The notes: generated by a model not told the origin, from the sequence alone. Shown: positions 10,394-20,281, numbered from the stretch's first letter. The stretch: DNA of 64,000 nucleotides from JBHIYN01 sp041984235 (GCA_041984235.1 JBHIYN010000011.1:62001-126000); one strand, 5' to 3'. Numbers and translations: made by a program.

Positions 10394-10876
10394 ATGAATG
10401 CGATCCCACAGGCGCCCGGGAGCCAGGTCAAGGTCGTGCGCTTCAGCGTGGACGATCATGCATTCGCGGTCCCGGTCAATATCGTGGAGCGCGTCGTCCG
10501 CGCGGTCGAGGTGATGCGCCTGCACGATGTGCCCGCGCGTCTGATCGGCGTGATAAACGTACACGGCACGCTGGTGGCGGTAGCCGATCCCGGCCTTTGC
10601 TTCGGTTTGCAGCCGCGCGATATCAACGAGCCCGGCAACCGGCTGCTGCTAGTGCGCACGCCGTGTCGATGCATCGCGCTCCTGGTCGACCGCGTGGACG
10701 GTGTGCTTGTCATCGAGCGCAATGCCGTCGCTGAGGCCCGCGACGCCGAGCACGTGTCCGGTTTCGTCATGAGCGAAGACGGCCTGATCGTAATCCACGA
10801 TCCGGCTGCATTGCTGTCAGGCGACGAAGAGGCGTCGCTGGATGCGTCCCTCGGCCGCCTGCAAGACGAACGCTGA
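10394..10876 (+). CDS. CheW-like coupling protein (WspB position)
   Basis: 160 residues forming a single CheW domain: FSVDDHAFAVPV at the start, the typical GVINVHGTLVAVADP strand-turn near residues 52-66, and LLVDRVDGVLVIE. CheW scaffolds link chemoreceptors to the CheA kinase. It is the first gene of a tight chemosensory operon; its TGA ends directly before the start of the methyltransferase gene. In Wsp operons a small CheW (WspB) also stands immediately before the CheR homologue, so the position agrees. Confidence 0.88.
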   Translation: MNAIPQAPGSQVKVVRFSVDDHAFAVPVNIVERVVRAVEVMRLHDVPARLIGVINVHGTLVAVADPGLCFGLQPRDINEPGNRLLLVRTPCRCIALLVDRVDGVLVIERNAVAEARDAEHVSGFVMSEDGLIVIHDPAALLSGDEEASLDASLGRLQDER

Positions 10877-10879
10877 GTG

Positions 10880-12340
10880 ATGCACGCTGGCTCGCACGGA
10901 GATGCGGTCGGGCGAATTGCCGCCTGGATTGGTGACCGCTTCGGCCTGCATTTCCCGCCGGCCCGGCGTGTAGAGCTGGAGCGCGCGTTGCGCGTTACCG
11001 GGCGTGACTTCGAGTTGCCCGACATGGACGAACTGGTCGACGGCCTCCTCGCCGGCGGCCTGCCGCCCGCGGTCGCGGCAGCTCTGATCGCACAGTTGAC
11101 TGTCCCCGAAACCTACTTCTTCCGCGATCGGGCGATGTACGAAGAGCTGGCCGGCTGCGTGCTGGCGCCGCTGCTCGACCGGCGCCGGCACAGCGGACGC
11201 CGGCTATCGGTGTGGAGTGCAGGCTGCGCGTCGGGCGAGGAGCCCTATTCGGTCGCCATCACGCTTCGCCGTATGTTGGGCGCCGAGGAAGGCTGGCACG
11301 TGCACGTGCTCGGGACGGACGTGAACGCCGACGCCATCGAACGTGCCGAACGGGCCAGTTACCGCGAGTGGTCCTTCCGCGAGGGCCTCCCCGGCCCGCG
11401 CGAGGCGTACTTCGTCGCCGCGAGGGCCGGCGAGCATGTGCTGCGACCCGAGATCCGCGCTTCGGTACGCTTCGCGCGACACAACCTGGCCGATCTCTCG
11501 CTACCGGAAGGCGCGGTGGCGCCGTTCGACGTCATTCTGTGCCGGAACGTGCTCATGTACCTGCGCGAGGAAACGGCACGTGCCGTCGTGAGACAGTTCC
11601 ACCGGTGGACGAGCGCCGGCGGCTGGCTCGTGGTCGCGCCGGCGGAGATGCTGCACCCCTGGTTCGAGGGTTTCGCCGCGGTTCAAGCCGGGAGCGCGAG
11701 CTTCCTCCGCAAAACCGATCCGGACGCCGATCTGTCGCAAGCGTATCGGGGGCGCCCGGTCCGATCCGGGGCGGGGCGGCGGAACGACGACACGCCGCCG
11801 CCCGCCGCGTCGCGTGAATCGCGATCGGCCGAGGCAGCACGGGAACGGCGCTGCGGCGCGGCCGACGGCGAATTCGCGCAGGCCGAACGTTCGCCGCAGC
11901 CCGGATGCCCGGCGGCAGCGCCGGAGAAGCCGCGGTCCCGGGTCGGGGGGGCGCGCCGGCGGCGTCTCACAGCGGCGCGTGCCGCCGCGGATCTGGGCGA
12001 CCTCGAGACCGCGCTTGCCTGCTGCGATGCGGTCATCGCGGCGGATAGGCTCGCGGTCGATGCACGTCACCTGCGTGCGGCAGTACTCGAGGAAGGCGGC
12101 GACAGCGGGGCCGCCGTGCAGGAACTGCAGCGCATCCTGTATCTCGATCAGGGAGCGGTCGGCGCCCACGTTGCGCTCGTGCGCAATGCGCGGCGAATCG
12201 GCCTCACACGGTTGGCGGAGCGCCATCGCAAGGCGGCCATCCGTTTGCTCGAAACCCTCGACGCGGGCGCCGTCCTGGCCGATGTCGACGGGCGCAGCGC
12301 CGATGAAGTACTCGACATCCTGCGCCGGGCGGCGATGTAG
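10880..12340 (+). CDS. CheR-type chemoreceptor methyltransferase with C-terminal TPR-like region (WspC-like)
   Basis: About 487 residues. The start is ATG 10880, or GTG 10877 which directly follows the stop of the preceding cheW. The N-terminal helical CheR domain is followed by the SAM-binding Rossmann part with SAGCASGEEPYSVAI (~residue 112) and the CRNVLMYL motif. It should methylate receptor glutamates using S-adenosylmethionine. After a low-complexity Arg/Ala linker (~300-355), residues ~360-485 form helical repeats that look like TPRs, the same layout as WspC. The substrate is presumably the MCP at 13047. Confidence 0.88.
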   Translation: MHAGSHGDAVGRIAAWIGDRFGLHFPPARRVELERALRVTGRDFELPDMDELVDGLLAGGLPPAVAAALIAQLTVPETYFFRDRAMYEELAGCVLAPLLDRRRHSGRRLSVWSAGCASGEEPYSVAITLRRMLGAEEGWHVHVLGTDVNADAIERAERASYREWSFREGLPGPREAYFVAARAGEHVLRPEIRASVRFARHNLADLSLPEGAVAPFDVILCRNVLMYLREETARAVVRQFHRWTSAGGWLVVAPAEMLHPWFEGFAAVQAGSASFLRKTDPDADLSQAYRGRPVRSGAGRRNDDTPPPAASRESRSAEAARERRCGAADGEFAQAERSPQPGCPAAAPEKPRSRVGGARRRRLTAARAAADLGDLETALACCDAVIAADRLAVDARHLRAAVLEEGGDSGAAVQELQRILYLDQGAVGAHVALVRNARRIGLTRLAERHRKAAIRLLETLDAGAVLADVDGRSADEVLDILRRAAM

Positions 12341-12357
12341 TAATGTAGGAAAGCTGC

Positions 12358-12364
12358 AAGGAGG
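12358..12364 (+). promoter_or_regulatory. Strong ribosome binding site
   Basis: AAGGAGG lies 6 bp before ATG 12371 and fixes the start of the second cheW. It is the best Shine-Dalgarno match in this operon; most other genes here have weak sites or overlapping starts. Confidence 0.75.
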
Positions 12365-12370
12365 CAAAAG

Positions 12371-12994
12371 ATGCCTACCCATGACGAAAAACGGCACGGC
12401 ATCGACTGGCCGGCACTACACCGGCGCCTCGCCGATCTCGGCGCGCTGCTGGACGATCGCCATCGGGCCGAGCCCCGCGCGCGACGGACCGTCCTGCGCG
12501 CACGGGCGCGCTCGCTCGCCGCGGCGCCAGTACCGGACGCCGCGCCGGCGAGCCTGCTGCAGGTCGTCGTTTTCCGGGCCGGCGCCGAGCGCTACGCGCT
12601 CGAGATGCGCCACGTGCGAGAGGTTCGTCCGCTGACCGCGCTGACGGCCGTGCCGGGTACCCCTGACTACATCGTCGGCGTGGTCAATCTGTCGGGGCGA
12701 GCGGTCGCGGTGACCGACCTCAAGCGACTGTTCGGTATCCCCGACCGCAGCCTGCCCAGCCTGAACCGGGTGATCGTGCTGGGCAATGATGCGATGGAGG
12801 CCGGCTTGCTGGCCGATACGATCACCGGCGTGACGGCGGTCGAGCAAGACAGTCTGATCGCAGATATCCCCACTCTCGAGGGCGTGCGGCGCGAATTCCT
12901 GCTCGGGGTGACCCCGGAACGAATTATCGTACTGGACGGCGCGAACCTGCTTGGCTCCCCGCGCCTGCGGGCGCACGGTGAGGCGCCGGCATGA
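12371..12994 (+). CDS. CheW-like protein with N-terminal extension (WspD position)
   Basis: 207 residues. About 55 Arg/Ala-rich residues precede one CheW domain (LLQVVVFRAGAERYALEM, YIVGVVNLSGRAVAVTDL). The length and position after the methyltransferase match WspD, the second coupling protein of Wsp systems. The start is set by the ribosome site at 12358-12364. It probably bridges the MCP at 13047 and the CheA at 14788. Confidence 0.87.
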   Translation: MPTHDEKRHGIDWPALHRRLADLGALLDDRHRAEPRARRTVLRARARSLAAAPVPDAAPASLLQVVVFRAGAERYALEMRHVREVRPLTALTAVPGTPDYIVGVVNLSGRAVAVTDLKRLFGIPDRSLPSLNRVIVLGNDAMEAGLLADTITGVTAVEQDSLIADIPTLEGVRREFLLGVTPERIIVLDGANLLGSPRLRAHGEAPA

Positions 12995-13046
12995 TCGAAA
13001 GTTCGCGGCTGCCGCGTATACGGTGCTCATACTACAGGTGCTCACT

Positions 13047-14687
13047 ATGGACTGGTTCGTGAATCTGCCCCTGCGCGGCAAGTTGCTGCTGACATTCGGC
13101 ATAATCGTGCTGCTGCAGTTCGGGGTGATGCTCGAGGCCTACCTGCTGATTGCGAAGAATTCGCGCATCATCGCGGAGTTCAACGCCGGGATCTTCGATG
13201 AGGCGATCAAGCTGAAAGACCTGCGCAGCAACCAGAATGCAATGCGCGCCGACCTGCTGGAGGTGTTGTCGACCCGCGATGCGGGTGAGTTCGAATCGGC
13301 AACTGACGATATCAAGTCACGCGAAGCTGAATCGCGGGTACAGCTCGCGGACCTCATGCAACGGGCCGCGGATGACCCGCGGCGGGCCGGATTGCTGAAC
13401 GAACTGAAAGATCTTAGGGGGATGTTTTCGACGACACGTGACGAGATCCTCGACCTTGCCGGCGGTGGCCGGGAGGCCCAAGCGCGCGCGCTGGCGATGG
13501 GTGTGCAGCACCAGCGCAACCGCCGTATGCGGGAAATCACCGACGAGCTCGTCGCCATGGCTGAGCGGGCCGGGGAAGAAGTGGTCGCCGCCGCGAACAT
13601 CGCCAGCGATCGTGCGCTGGCGCTGTTCCTCGTCTGGGGCCTGATCTCGCTGGCGCTGAGTCTGACCTTCGTGCTGAGCCTGGATCGGGTGATCACGCGC
13701 CCACTGGGCGGTCTGGTTCGCGTCGCCGAGCTGGTCGCCTCGGGAGACTTGCGCGTCGCGCCGGATACGGCGCAGGAGAAGCGACGAGACGAAGTCGGGC
13801 GCCTTGGCGGCGCGTTCCGGAGCATGGTGCAAAATCTCGCCGTTTTCGCCGGTGAAAGCCGGGACATCGCCAACGCCCTGGCTTCGGCGACCACGCAGAT
13901 CCGGGATTCGATGAACGAGCTTGCAGCCTCGACCTCCGAGACTTCCGCCTCGCTCGGCGAGACGGTCGCGACGATCTCGGAAGTACGCCAGGGTTCGGAC
14001 ATGGTCAGCGAAAAGGCGCAGGCGGTGGCCGCTAGTACGGGCAGTGCGCGTGACATCGCTGGGCGCGGTCTTACCGCGACCCGCGACGTGATTGCCGGGA
14101 TGGAAGGGATCGGCGAGCAGGTGGGATCGATCGCCGAGAGCGTCGCCCGGCTGGGCGACCAGAGCGTTGCAATCGGAGAAATCATCGCGACGGTCGCCGA
14201 TCTCGCCGAGCAATCCAATCTCCTCGCCGTGAATGCCGCGATCGAAGCGGCCCGCGCCGGTGAGCAGGGCCGCGGCTTTGGCGTGGTGGCGCAGGAGATC
14301 CGCGCACTCGCCGAGCAATCGCGCGAAGCGACTGCACAAGTGCGTACAATCCTGACCGACGTGCAGAAGTCCATGAGTGCCGCGGTCATGTTGGCGGAGC
14401 AGGGCACCCGGGCTGTCGAGACCGGACGGGAGCAATCGACCGCCGCGGGCAGGGCGATAGAGGAGCTGGACAGGGCCGTGGAGGGCGCGTCCGATGCCGC
14501 GATCCAGATTGCCGCCGCCACGCGCGAGCAGATCACGGGCATGAACCAGATTGAGCAGGCGATGCAAAGCATCAAGCAGGCGACCGAGCAGAATATGGCG
14601 GCGACCCGGCAGACCGAAGCGGCGGCGAACGAGGTCAACGAGCTCGGTCAGAATGTGCGCAATACGCTTGAACGCTTCCACGTGTGA
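13047..14687 (+). CDS. Methyl-accepting chemotaxis protein (WspA-like)
   Basis: 546 residues from ATG 13047, preceded by AGGTG at a usual spacing; a longer frame to 12951 overlaps the cheW end and is unlikely. One membrane helix lies at ~13-35 and a second at ~190-212, enclosing a ~150-residue helical periplasmic domain of four-helix-bundle type. HAMP follows (~213-265, TRPLGGLVRVAEL), then the long cytoplasmic signalling hairpin. Its tip, near residue 387, has EQSNLLAVNAAIEAARAGE. No CheR-tethering pentapeptide is seen at the C-terminus. The ligand cannot be read from sequence; Wsp receptors respond to surface contact. Confidence 0.92.
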   Translation: MDWFVNLPLRGKLLLTFGIIVLLQFGVMLEAYLLIAKNSRIIAEFNAGIFDEAIKLKDLRSNQNAMRADLLEVLSTRDAGEFESATDDIKSREAESRVQLADLMQRAADDPRRAGLLNELKDLRGMFSTTRDEILDLAGGGREAQARALAMGVQHQRNRRMREITDELVAMAERAGEEVVAAANIASDRALALFLVWGLISLALSLTFVLSLDRVITRPLGGLVRVAELVASGDLRVAPDTAQEKRRDEVGRLGGAFRSMVQNLAVFAGESRDIANALASATTQIRDSMNELAASTSETSASLGETVATISEVRQGSDMVSEKAQAVAASTGSARDIAGRGLTATRDVIAGMEGIGEQVGSIAESVARLGDQSVAIGEIIATVADLAEQSNLLAVNAAIEAARAGEQGRGFGVVAQEIRALAEQSREATAQVRTILTDVQKSMSAAVMLAEQGTRAVETGREQSTAAGRAIEELDRAVEGASDAAIQIAAATREQITGMNQIEQAMQSIKQATEQNMAATRQTEAAANEVNELGQNVRNTLERFHV

Positions 14688-14787
14688 CGGAAACCGAGAT
14701 GGCGCCGGTCCGACCTCGGAGTATCGCTGGGCTCGCTGTCGGGGTGGGGTGTGCCGCATCGGGGCGCGGCGATCCGGATGTCACCGT

Positions 14788-17040
14788 ATGAGCGAGCGTG
14801 ACGAACAGTTCGAGAAGCGCCTGTGGGACCTGTTCGTAGTCGAAGCGCGCGAGAGCGTCGCGCTTATCAGCGCTGGCATCGAGTCGCTGGAGGAAGGTGC
14901 CGCAGGCGACGCATTCGAAGCGCTTTTTCGCGAGGCGCATACGCTGAAAGGCGCCGCGCGTAGCGTGGGGGCTGGTGGACTCGAAAGGGTCGGCGCGGCG
15001 ATCGAGGATCTCTTTGCCTGCGCGAAAGCAGGCCGCCTGGCGTGGGCGCCCCGATTGCGTGCAAGCCTGCTCGAAGCTGTCGACGCGCTCGGTCGGGCTA
15101 TTGAGAGCGAGCAAGGTCCCGCGGTCGCGATTGACGGCGGCGTCGTGACCGCGTTGCAGGCGCATGTGGCTGATCTACCTGGCGGACGGCGGGCGCCGGA
15201 GCAAGACGAGGGGCCACGGCCTCCGCCCGCGCCGCCACCTGCGGCAGCATCGATGCGAGCGTCGAGCGCCGATACCGTGCGGGTCTCGTCTGCGGCGCTC
15301 GAGGCGGTGCTCAGCCGCTGTGAAGCGATCAGTGGTCATCGCCTCTCGGCTCAGCGGCAGGCCGGCGCTTTGCGTGAACTGCGCGACGAGGTTGCGCTCG
15401 CTCAGCGCGAACTAACCACCATTCGTGCGGACATCCGCTCGCTCACGCCCCGGCTGGCCGCAGCCGGCAGCGGCGACCCGAAAGCCGCGAGTGCGATCCG
15501 CGCGACGATTGAGCATATCGACGGCGCGCTGCAGGCACGCGTCGAGGAAGAGCGCGCGCGCGGTTGGGCGCTGCGTACCCTTGCACACGACGCCATCGAT
15601 GAAACGCGCACGTTCACGGCAGCGGTATCTGCTTTGATGGAGGATACGCAGCGCCTCGCAAGCCAGCCCTGTGGGACTACTTTCGAGCGACTGGGGCGTA
15701 CGACGCGCGAGCTTTCGCGTGACCTCGGCAAGGAGGCGGATCTGCGCATCACGGGAGGCGACCTCGAGTTCGACCGTCGCGTTCTCGACGAGCTGGCCGT
15801 GGTAACGAACCACCTGGTACGAAATGCGATTGACCACGGCATCGAGCCGGCACAAAGCCGTGAGCGGGCTGGCAAGCCCCGCCGCGGGTGCGTGTCGGTC
15901 GCGGCGCGAGCGCTGGCCGGCGGACGGGTCGGGGTGGTCGTCGAGGACGACGGCGCGGGGATCGACTTTGCGGCTCTGGCAGGCCGCGCGCCACCTGGTG
16001 ACGAAATCGGCAGCGACGATACGGTAGACCTGGTATTCCGTTCCGGAGTCAGCACGCGGGACGCGATAACGGACGTATCGGGCCGCGGACTCGGTCTGGC
16101 GATCGTCAAGGAGAAAGTCGAGCGCCTCGGCGGCACGGTCAGTGTGGCCAGCGAGGCCGGCACCGGTACACGGTTTTCCATCGAACTGCCATCCTCGCGC
16201 ACGACCTTGCGCTGCATGTTGCTCGAATGCGGCGACGAGCTGTTCGCCCTGCCGGGCGACGCCGTCGAGCGGGTCGTTCGCATCCGCCCTGACGAGGTGG
16301 CAACCGTGGAGGGGCGGGAAACAATCGGCTTCGACGGCGCGGTGCTGGCGTATGCGGCGCTTGCGGATGTTCTCGATGCCGGGCAGGCAGCGGCCCCTGT
16401 CTCGACGGCGGGCCGATTTCTCGTCGCGGTGCTGGCCAGCGGAGGCCGCCGCGCCGCCTGTCGCATCGACGGCGTGCTCGGCGTCGAGGAGGTGATCGTG
16501 AAGAGCCTGGGGCCTCAGTTGCGCGACCTGCCCGCTGTAACGGGCATGACCGTGCTCGCCGCGGGGCGCATCGTACCGGTGCTCGACCCGAAGGTGTTGC
16601 TGGATCGGCTGCGGAGCGGCGGCAGACTCGGCGTGACGGCGCCGACAGCGCCCGGCACACGCGCCGCACAGGAACGGCGCCGCATCCTCGTGGTCGAGGA
16701 CTCGATCACAGCGCGCACGTTGCTTTGCGGTATTCTCGAGGCTGAGGATTACGAGGTGTCGAGCGCGGTTGACGGTGCGGACGCCCTGGCGCGGCTGGAT
16801 GAGAACGCATTCGATCTCGTCGTGTCGGATATCGAGATGCCGCGCCTGGGGGGCTTCGAGCTGACCGCGAAGATCCGCGCCGACGCGCAGCTCTGCGACC
16901 TGCCGGTGATCCTGGTGACCACCCTCGATGCGCGCGCGGAACGCGAGCACGGCCTGCTGGTCGGCGCCAACGCTTATCTGACCAAGAGAGGGTTCGACCA
17001 GAGTGAGTTGCTCGATACGATTCGGGGTCTGCTCCAGTGA
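14788..17040 (+). CDS. CheA-REC hybrid chemotaxis kinase (WspE-like)
   Basis: 750 residues from ATG 14788 (MSERDEQFEKRL); the open frame runs further upstream into the mcp end but homology begins here. The HPt (P1) domain carries His51 in EAHTLKGAARSVG. After a linker and helical dimerisation region, the HATPase shows N-box NHLVRNAIDHG (~341) and GRGLGLAIVKEKV (~433). A CheW-like P5 domain (~470-600) mediates docking to receptors and CheW. A receiver (~631-750) has acceptor Asp681 in VSDIEMPRLGGF. The fused REC is the hallmark of WspE-type CheA proteins. The stop codon overlaps the GTG start of cheB. Confidence 0.92.
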   Translation: MSERDEQFEKRLWDLFVVEARESVALISAGIESLEEGAAGDAFEALFREAHTLKGAARSVGAGGLERVGAAIEDLFACAKAGRLAWAPRLRASLLEAVDALGRAIESEQGPAVAIDGGVVTALQAHVADLPGGRRAPEQDEGPRPPPAPPPAAASMRASSADTVRVSSAALEAVLSRCEAISGHRLSAQRQAGALRELRDEVALAQRELTTIRADIRSLTPRLAAAGSGDPKAASAIRATIEHIDGALQARVEEERARGWALRTLAHDAIDETRTFTAAVSALMEDTQRLASQPCGTTFERLGRTTRELSRDLGKEADLRITGGDLEFDRRVLDELAVVTNHLVRNAIDHGIEPAQSRERAGKPRRGCVSVAARALAGGRVGVVVEDDGAGIDFAALAGRAPPGDEIGSDDTVDLVFRSGVSTRDAITDVSGRGLGLAIVKEKVERLGGTVSVASEAGTGTRFSIELPSSRTTLRCMLLECGDELFALPGDAVERVVRIRPDEVATVEGRETIGFDGAVLAYAALADVLDAGQAAAPVSTAGRFLVAVLASGGRRAACRIDGVLGVEEVIVKSLGPQLRDLPAVTGMTVLAAGRIVPVLDPKVLLDRLRSGGRLGVTAPTAPGTRAAQERRRILVVEDSITARTLLCGILEAEDYEVSSAVDGADALARLDENAFDLVVSDIEMPRLGGFELTAKIRADAQLCDLPVILVTTLDARAEREHGLLVGANAYLTKRGFDQSELLDTIRGLLQ

Positions 17041-18086
17041 GCGGGTCAAGCTCCACGCGTGTCCTGGTGGTAGAGGATTCCAGGGTAGCTGCGGCTCACC
17101 TCGATCGTATCCTGCGCTCGGATCCCGCAATCGAGCCAGTCGGCTGCGTGACGGACGGGCTGGCGGCACTCGCCACGGTCGAAGCGCTGCATCCCGATGT
17201 GGTGCTGATGGACGTCCACCTTCCCGGCATCGACGGGTTCGAGGCGACGCGCCGGATCATGCAGGCCCGGCCGACGCGCATCATCATGATGAGCGCGACA
17301 GTGGACGTGCGTGGTTCGATCATTGGTTTCGATGCCCTGCAAGCCGGGGCGCTGAGTATCGTCGCCAAGCCGGCCGACGCGCGCAGCCCGGCTTATGCCT
17401 CCGAGGTGGCGAACCTGCTGCGTAGCGTCCGGCTGATGGCCGAGGTCCCGCTCGTCGGGCGCCGCCCTCGCCGCCGCACCGTGCCCGCTCCGGAGAAGCC
17501 GGAGCGGGCCATCGATGTGGTCGTCATCGGCGCTTCCACCGGAGGGCCGCCGGCGTTGGCCGCGCTCCTCTCGTCGCTGGGGGCGGGTTTCCCGGTGCCT
17601 GTGGCCATAGTCCAGCACATGTCTCCGGGCTTCGTCGCGGGTTTCGCCGTGTGGCTGAGCGGCGCGACGCCGCTTCCCGCCAGCATCGCCGCAAGCGGAG
17701 AACGGCTGTCCGGCGGACGCGTATACCTCGCGCCCGATGACGCGCACCTGGAGGTGGCCGCCGGTCCGCGTGCCTTGCTCGACGACGGCCCGCCCGAGCA
17801 TGGCATGCGACCGGCGGTAGCGAAGCTCTTTCGCAGTGCGGCCCGGGCATTCGGTGCGCGCGCCGCCGGCGTGGTACTGACTGGCATGGGCAGGGACGGC
17901 GCACTGGATTTGAAGCAGATGTACGAGGCAGGGGCGATGACCATCGCCCAGGACGAGAGCACCAGCGCCATTTTCGGCATGCCCGCCGCCGCGATCCATG
18001 TGGGTGCGGCGCGGCGCGTTCTGCCGTTGGACCAGATCGGCGCGGCGCTGCTGCGTGCGGCCGGCCTTTCCCGCAATGACCGCTGA
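17037..18086 (+). CDS. CheB-type protein-glutamate methylesterase (WspF-like)
   Basis: 349 residues from GTG 17037, overlapping the cheA stop by 4 bp, which suggests translational coupling. The N-terminal receiver has acceptor Asp59 in LMDVHLPGIDGF. The C-terminal esterase (~155-345) has the catalytic Ser167 in GASTGG, His in IVQHMSPGF and Asp in GMGRDGA. It removes methyl groups added by the CheR-like enzyme, giving adaptation. The receiver should be phosphorylated by the CheA encoded directly upstream. Confidence 0.93.
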   Translation: MSGSSSTRVLVVEDSRVAAAHLDRILRSDPAIEPVGCVTDGLAALATVEALHPDVVLMDVHLPGIDGFEATRRIMQARPTRIIMMSATVDVRGSIIGFDALQAGALSIVAKPADARSPAYASEVANLLRSVRLMAEVPLVGRRPRRRTVPAPEKPERAIDVVVIGASTGGPPALAALLSSLGAGFPVPVAIVQHMSPGFVAGFAVWLSGATPLPASIAASGERLSGGRVYLAPDDAHLEVAAGPRALLDDGPPEHGMRPAVAKLFRSAARAFGARAAGVVLTGMGRDGALDLKQMYEAGAMTIAQDESTSAIFGMPAAAIHVGAARRVLPLDQIGAALLRAAGLSRNDR

Positions 18087-18097
18087 TCGGTAGCCCT

Positions 18098-20281
18098 ATG
18101 CACGACCCCGGCAAGATCAAGATCTTCATCGTCGAGGACAGTCCCACCCAGGCTGCGCGGCTCGAGTACGATCTCGTGCAGGCCGGCTACGTGGTGAAGG
18201 CCTTTGGCGACGGCGACGCCGCGTTCGAGGCAGCCCAGACCGATGTGCCCGATCTGATCATCACCGACGTCTTCATGCCGGGGATTGGCGGATACGAGTT
18301 GTGCCGGCAATTGAAGGACAGTGCCGTGACCGCTGCCGTACCCGTAATGTTACTGACGGCGCTGTCCGACCCTGCCGACGTTATCCGTGGCCTCGAATGC
18401 GGCGCCGACAGCTTCGTCGTCAAGCCGTATGACGCGCCGAACCTGGTCGATCGCATCGGGTACATCCTCGACAACCGGGACCACCGGCCGACGGACCCGG
18501 TGCTCGAGCCGCTGCCGATCGTGTTCGGCAGCGCGTCGTACCGCATCGAGTCGAATCGCACGCAGATTCTGAACCTGCTGCTGTCGAGCTACGAGACCGC
18601 GATCCACGAACGGCGCGCGGTCGATGCCGCGCATGAGCGTCTGCAGGACATCAACGTGGAACTGGCACAGGGCCTGAAGGATCGTACCGAAGCGCTGCGC
18701 GAAGCGGAGGCCGCCCGCCGCGAGGCCGAAATCGCGAATAGCGCGAAATCAGATTTTCTCGCCAGTATGAGCCACGAGCTGCGCACGCCGTTGAACGCCA
18801 TCATCGGGTTCAGTGAATTGCTGGAGGAAGACTGCGAAGCCAACGGGCACGATGAATACCTGGCCGATTTGCGCAAGATACGCGCCGCCGGCGGTCATCT
18901 GCTCACCCTGATCAACGACATCCTGGATCTGTCCAAGATCGAAGCGGGCAAGGTCGAGATCGAGCGCGGCGAGATCGACATCGCAGATCTGATGCAAGAC
19001 CTCGCCGGCGTGGCCGGACCACTGATGACCAGGAACGAGAACCGACTGCTGCTCGAGGGAATGGACAGCGCGGGGGACCTGGAGTCCGACATCACGCGCG
19101 TACGGCAGATACTGCTGAACCTGCTGAGCAACGCCGCCAAGTTCACCAAGGGCGGGGAAGTGCGTTTTTCGGTGCGTCCCCGTCGCGAGAGCGGAGTCGA
19201 ATGGGTGGAGTTCGAAGTGGCCGATACCGGCATCGGCATGAATGAGCAGCAGCTTCGCCGCGTTTTCGATCCCTTTACCCAGGCCGACGGTTCCACTGCC
19301 CGACGCTTCGGCGGCACGGGCCTGGGCCTGACGCTGTGCCGCCGCCTGTGTGGGCTGCTCGGCGGAGAAATCGGTGTCAGCAGCCGCGAGGACGAGGGCA
19401 GCACCTTCACCGTACGCCTGCCGCGGACCATGACGGCCGGTGTACCGCCGGAAGTGGGCCCCGTGGTGGCGCCCGAGCGGCGCCCGATCGGCAGCGGCGG
19501 GGGCCGGCGCGTTCTCGTCATCGACGACGACGACGACGCGCGCGAACTCCTCGCGCAGCAATTGCAGCGCAGCGGCTGGGAAGTGGTCGAAGCCGACAGC
19601 GGCCGCCGCGGACTGGAGATCGCGCGAAGCAGTTCCCCGCAGGTCATCCTGCTCGATGTGATGATGCCCGAGGTGGACGGCTGGTCGGTGCTGCAGATGC
19701 TCAAGGCCGACCCGGAAATCGAGCACATACCGGTTGTGCTGTGCACGCTGACGGACGACCGCCGGCGAGGCTTCGCCCTGGGGGCCAGCGACTACCTGCT
19801 CAAGCCACTCGAGCGCAACAAACTGGTCGCCGCGCTGGAACGATTCGGCGCCGTACCCGGTTCCAGGGTTTTGGTGGTGGAGGACGATCAGGCGTCTCGC
19901 AATCTCATGATCCGCGCGACGCAGCGCCTCGGCTGGAAGGTCCGTTCTGCCGCCAACGGGCGCGAAGCCCTGGCCGTGCTCGAGGAAGCGCCGGCAGACC
20001 TGATCCTGCTCGATCTGATGATGCCGGAAATGGATGGTTTCGAGTTCGTCGAAACGGTGAAACGGCGCGGTGACTGGTGCGATATCCCGATCATCGTCAT
20101 CACTGCCAAGACGCTGACCCCGGAAGAGCGCCAGAGGCTCTCCGGGAATGTGCTGCGGGTTTTCGGCAAGCCGGAGCACTCGGGTGTTTCACTCGATCGG
20201 GTGCTCAGCGACGCATTGGACGTGGTGGCGCCGCGTGCGCCGTCTCGAGGCGACGCCGGCGATAATCCCGCGGCCACGTGA
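18098..20281 (+). CDS. Hybrid histidine kinase REC-HisKA-HATPase-REC-REC, probable output of the chemosensory operon
   Basis: 727 residues, cytoplasmic. It starts 11 bp after cheB. The N-terminal receiver (~5-120) has Asp57 (ITDVFMPGIGGY) and Lys in VVKPYD. A short coiled linker leads to HisKA with His226 (MSHELRTPLN) and a complete HATPase (N-box SNAAKF, G1 ADTGIG, G2 GTGLGL). Two receivers follow, with Asp520 (LLDVMMPEVDGW) and Asp639 (LLDLMMPEMDGF). In classic Wsp operons this slot is WspR, a REC-GGDEF cyclase; here the CheA would phosphorylate a receiver that gates a second kinase (inference). The last ~95 codons are duplicated at 25986-26380. Confidence 0.92.
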   Translation: MHDPGKIKIFIVEDSPTQAARLEYDLVQAGYVVKAFGDGDAAFEAAQTDVPDLIITDVFMPGIGGYELCRQLKDSAVTAAVPVMLLTALSDPADVIRGLECGADSFVVKPYDAPNLVDRIGYILDNRDHRPTDPVLEPLPIVFGSASYRIESNRTQILNLLLSSYETAIHERRAVDAAHERLQDINVELAQGLKDRTEALREAEAARREAEIANSAKSDFLASMSHELRTPLNAIIGFSELLEEDCEANGHDEYLADLRKIRAAGGHLLTLINDILDLSKIEAGKVEIERGEIDIADLMQDLAGVAGPLMTRNENRLLLEGMDSAGDLESDITRVRQILLNLLSNAAKFTKGGEVRFSVRPRRESGVEWVEFEVADTGIGMNEQQLRRVFDPFTQADGSTARRFGGTGLGLTLCRRLCGLLGGEIGVSSREDEGSTFTVRLPRTMTAGVPPEVGPVVAPERRPIGSGGGRRVLVIDDDDDARELLAQQLQRSGWEVVEADSGRRGLEIARSSSPQVILLDVMMPEVDGWSVLQMLKADPEIEHIPVVLCTLTDDRRRGFALGASDYLLKPLERNKLVAALERFGAVPGSRVLVVEDDQASRNLMIRATQRLGWKVRSAANGREALAVLEEAPADLILLDLMMPEMDGFEFVETVKRRGDWCDIPIIVITAKTLTPEERQRLSGNVLRVFGKPEHSGVSLDRVLSDALDVVAPRAPSRGDAGDNPAAT

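Noticed and set aside
18098..20281. WspR diguanylate cyclase at the end of the chemosensory operon
   Set aside because: The domains are REC-HisKA-HATPase-REC-REC; there is no GGDEF motif.
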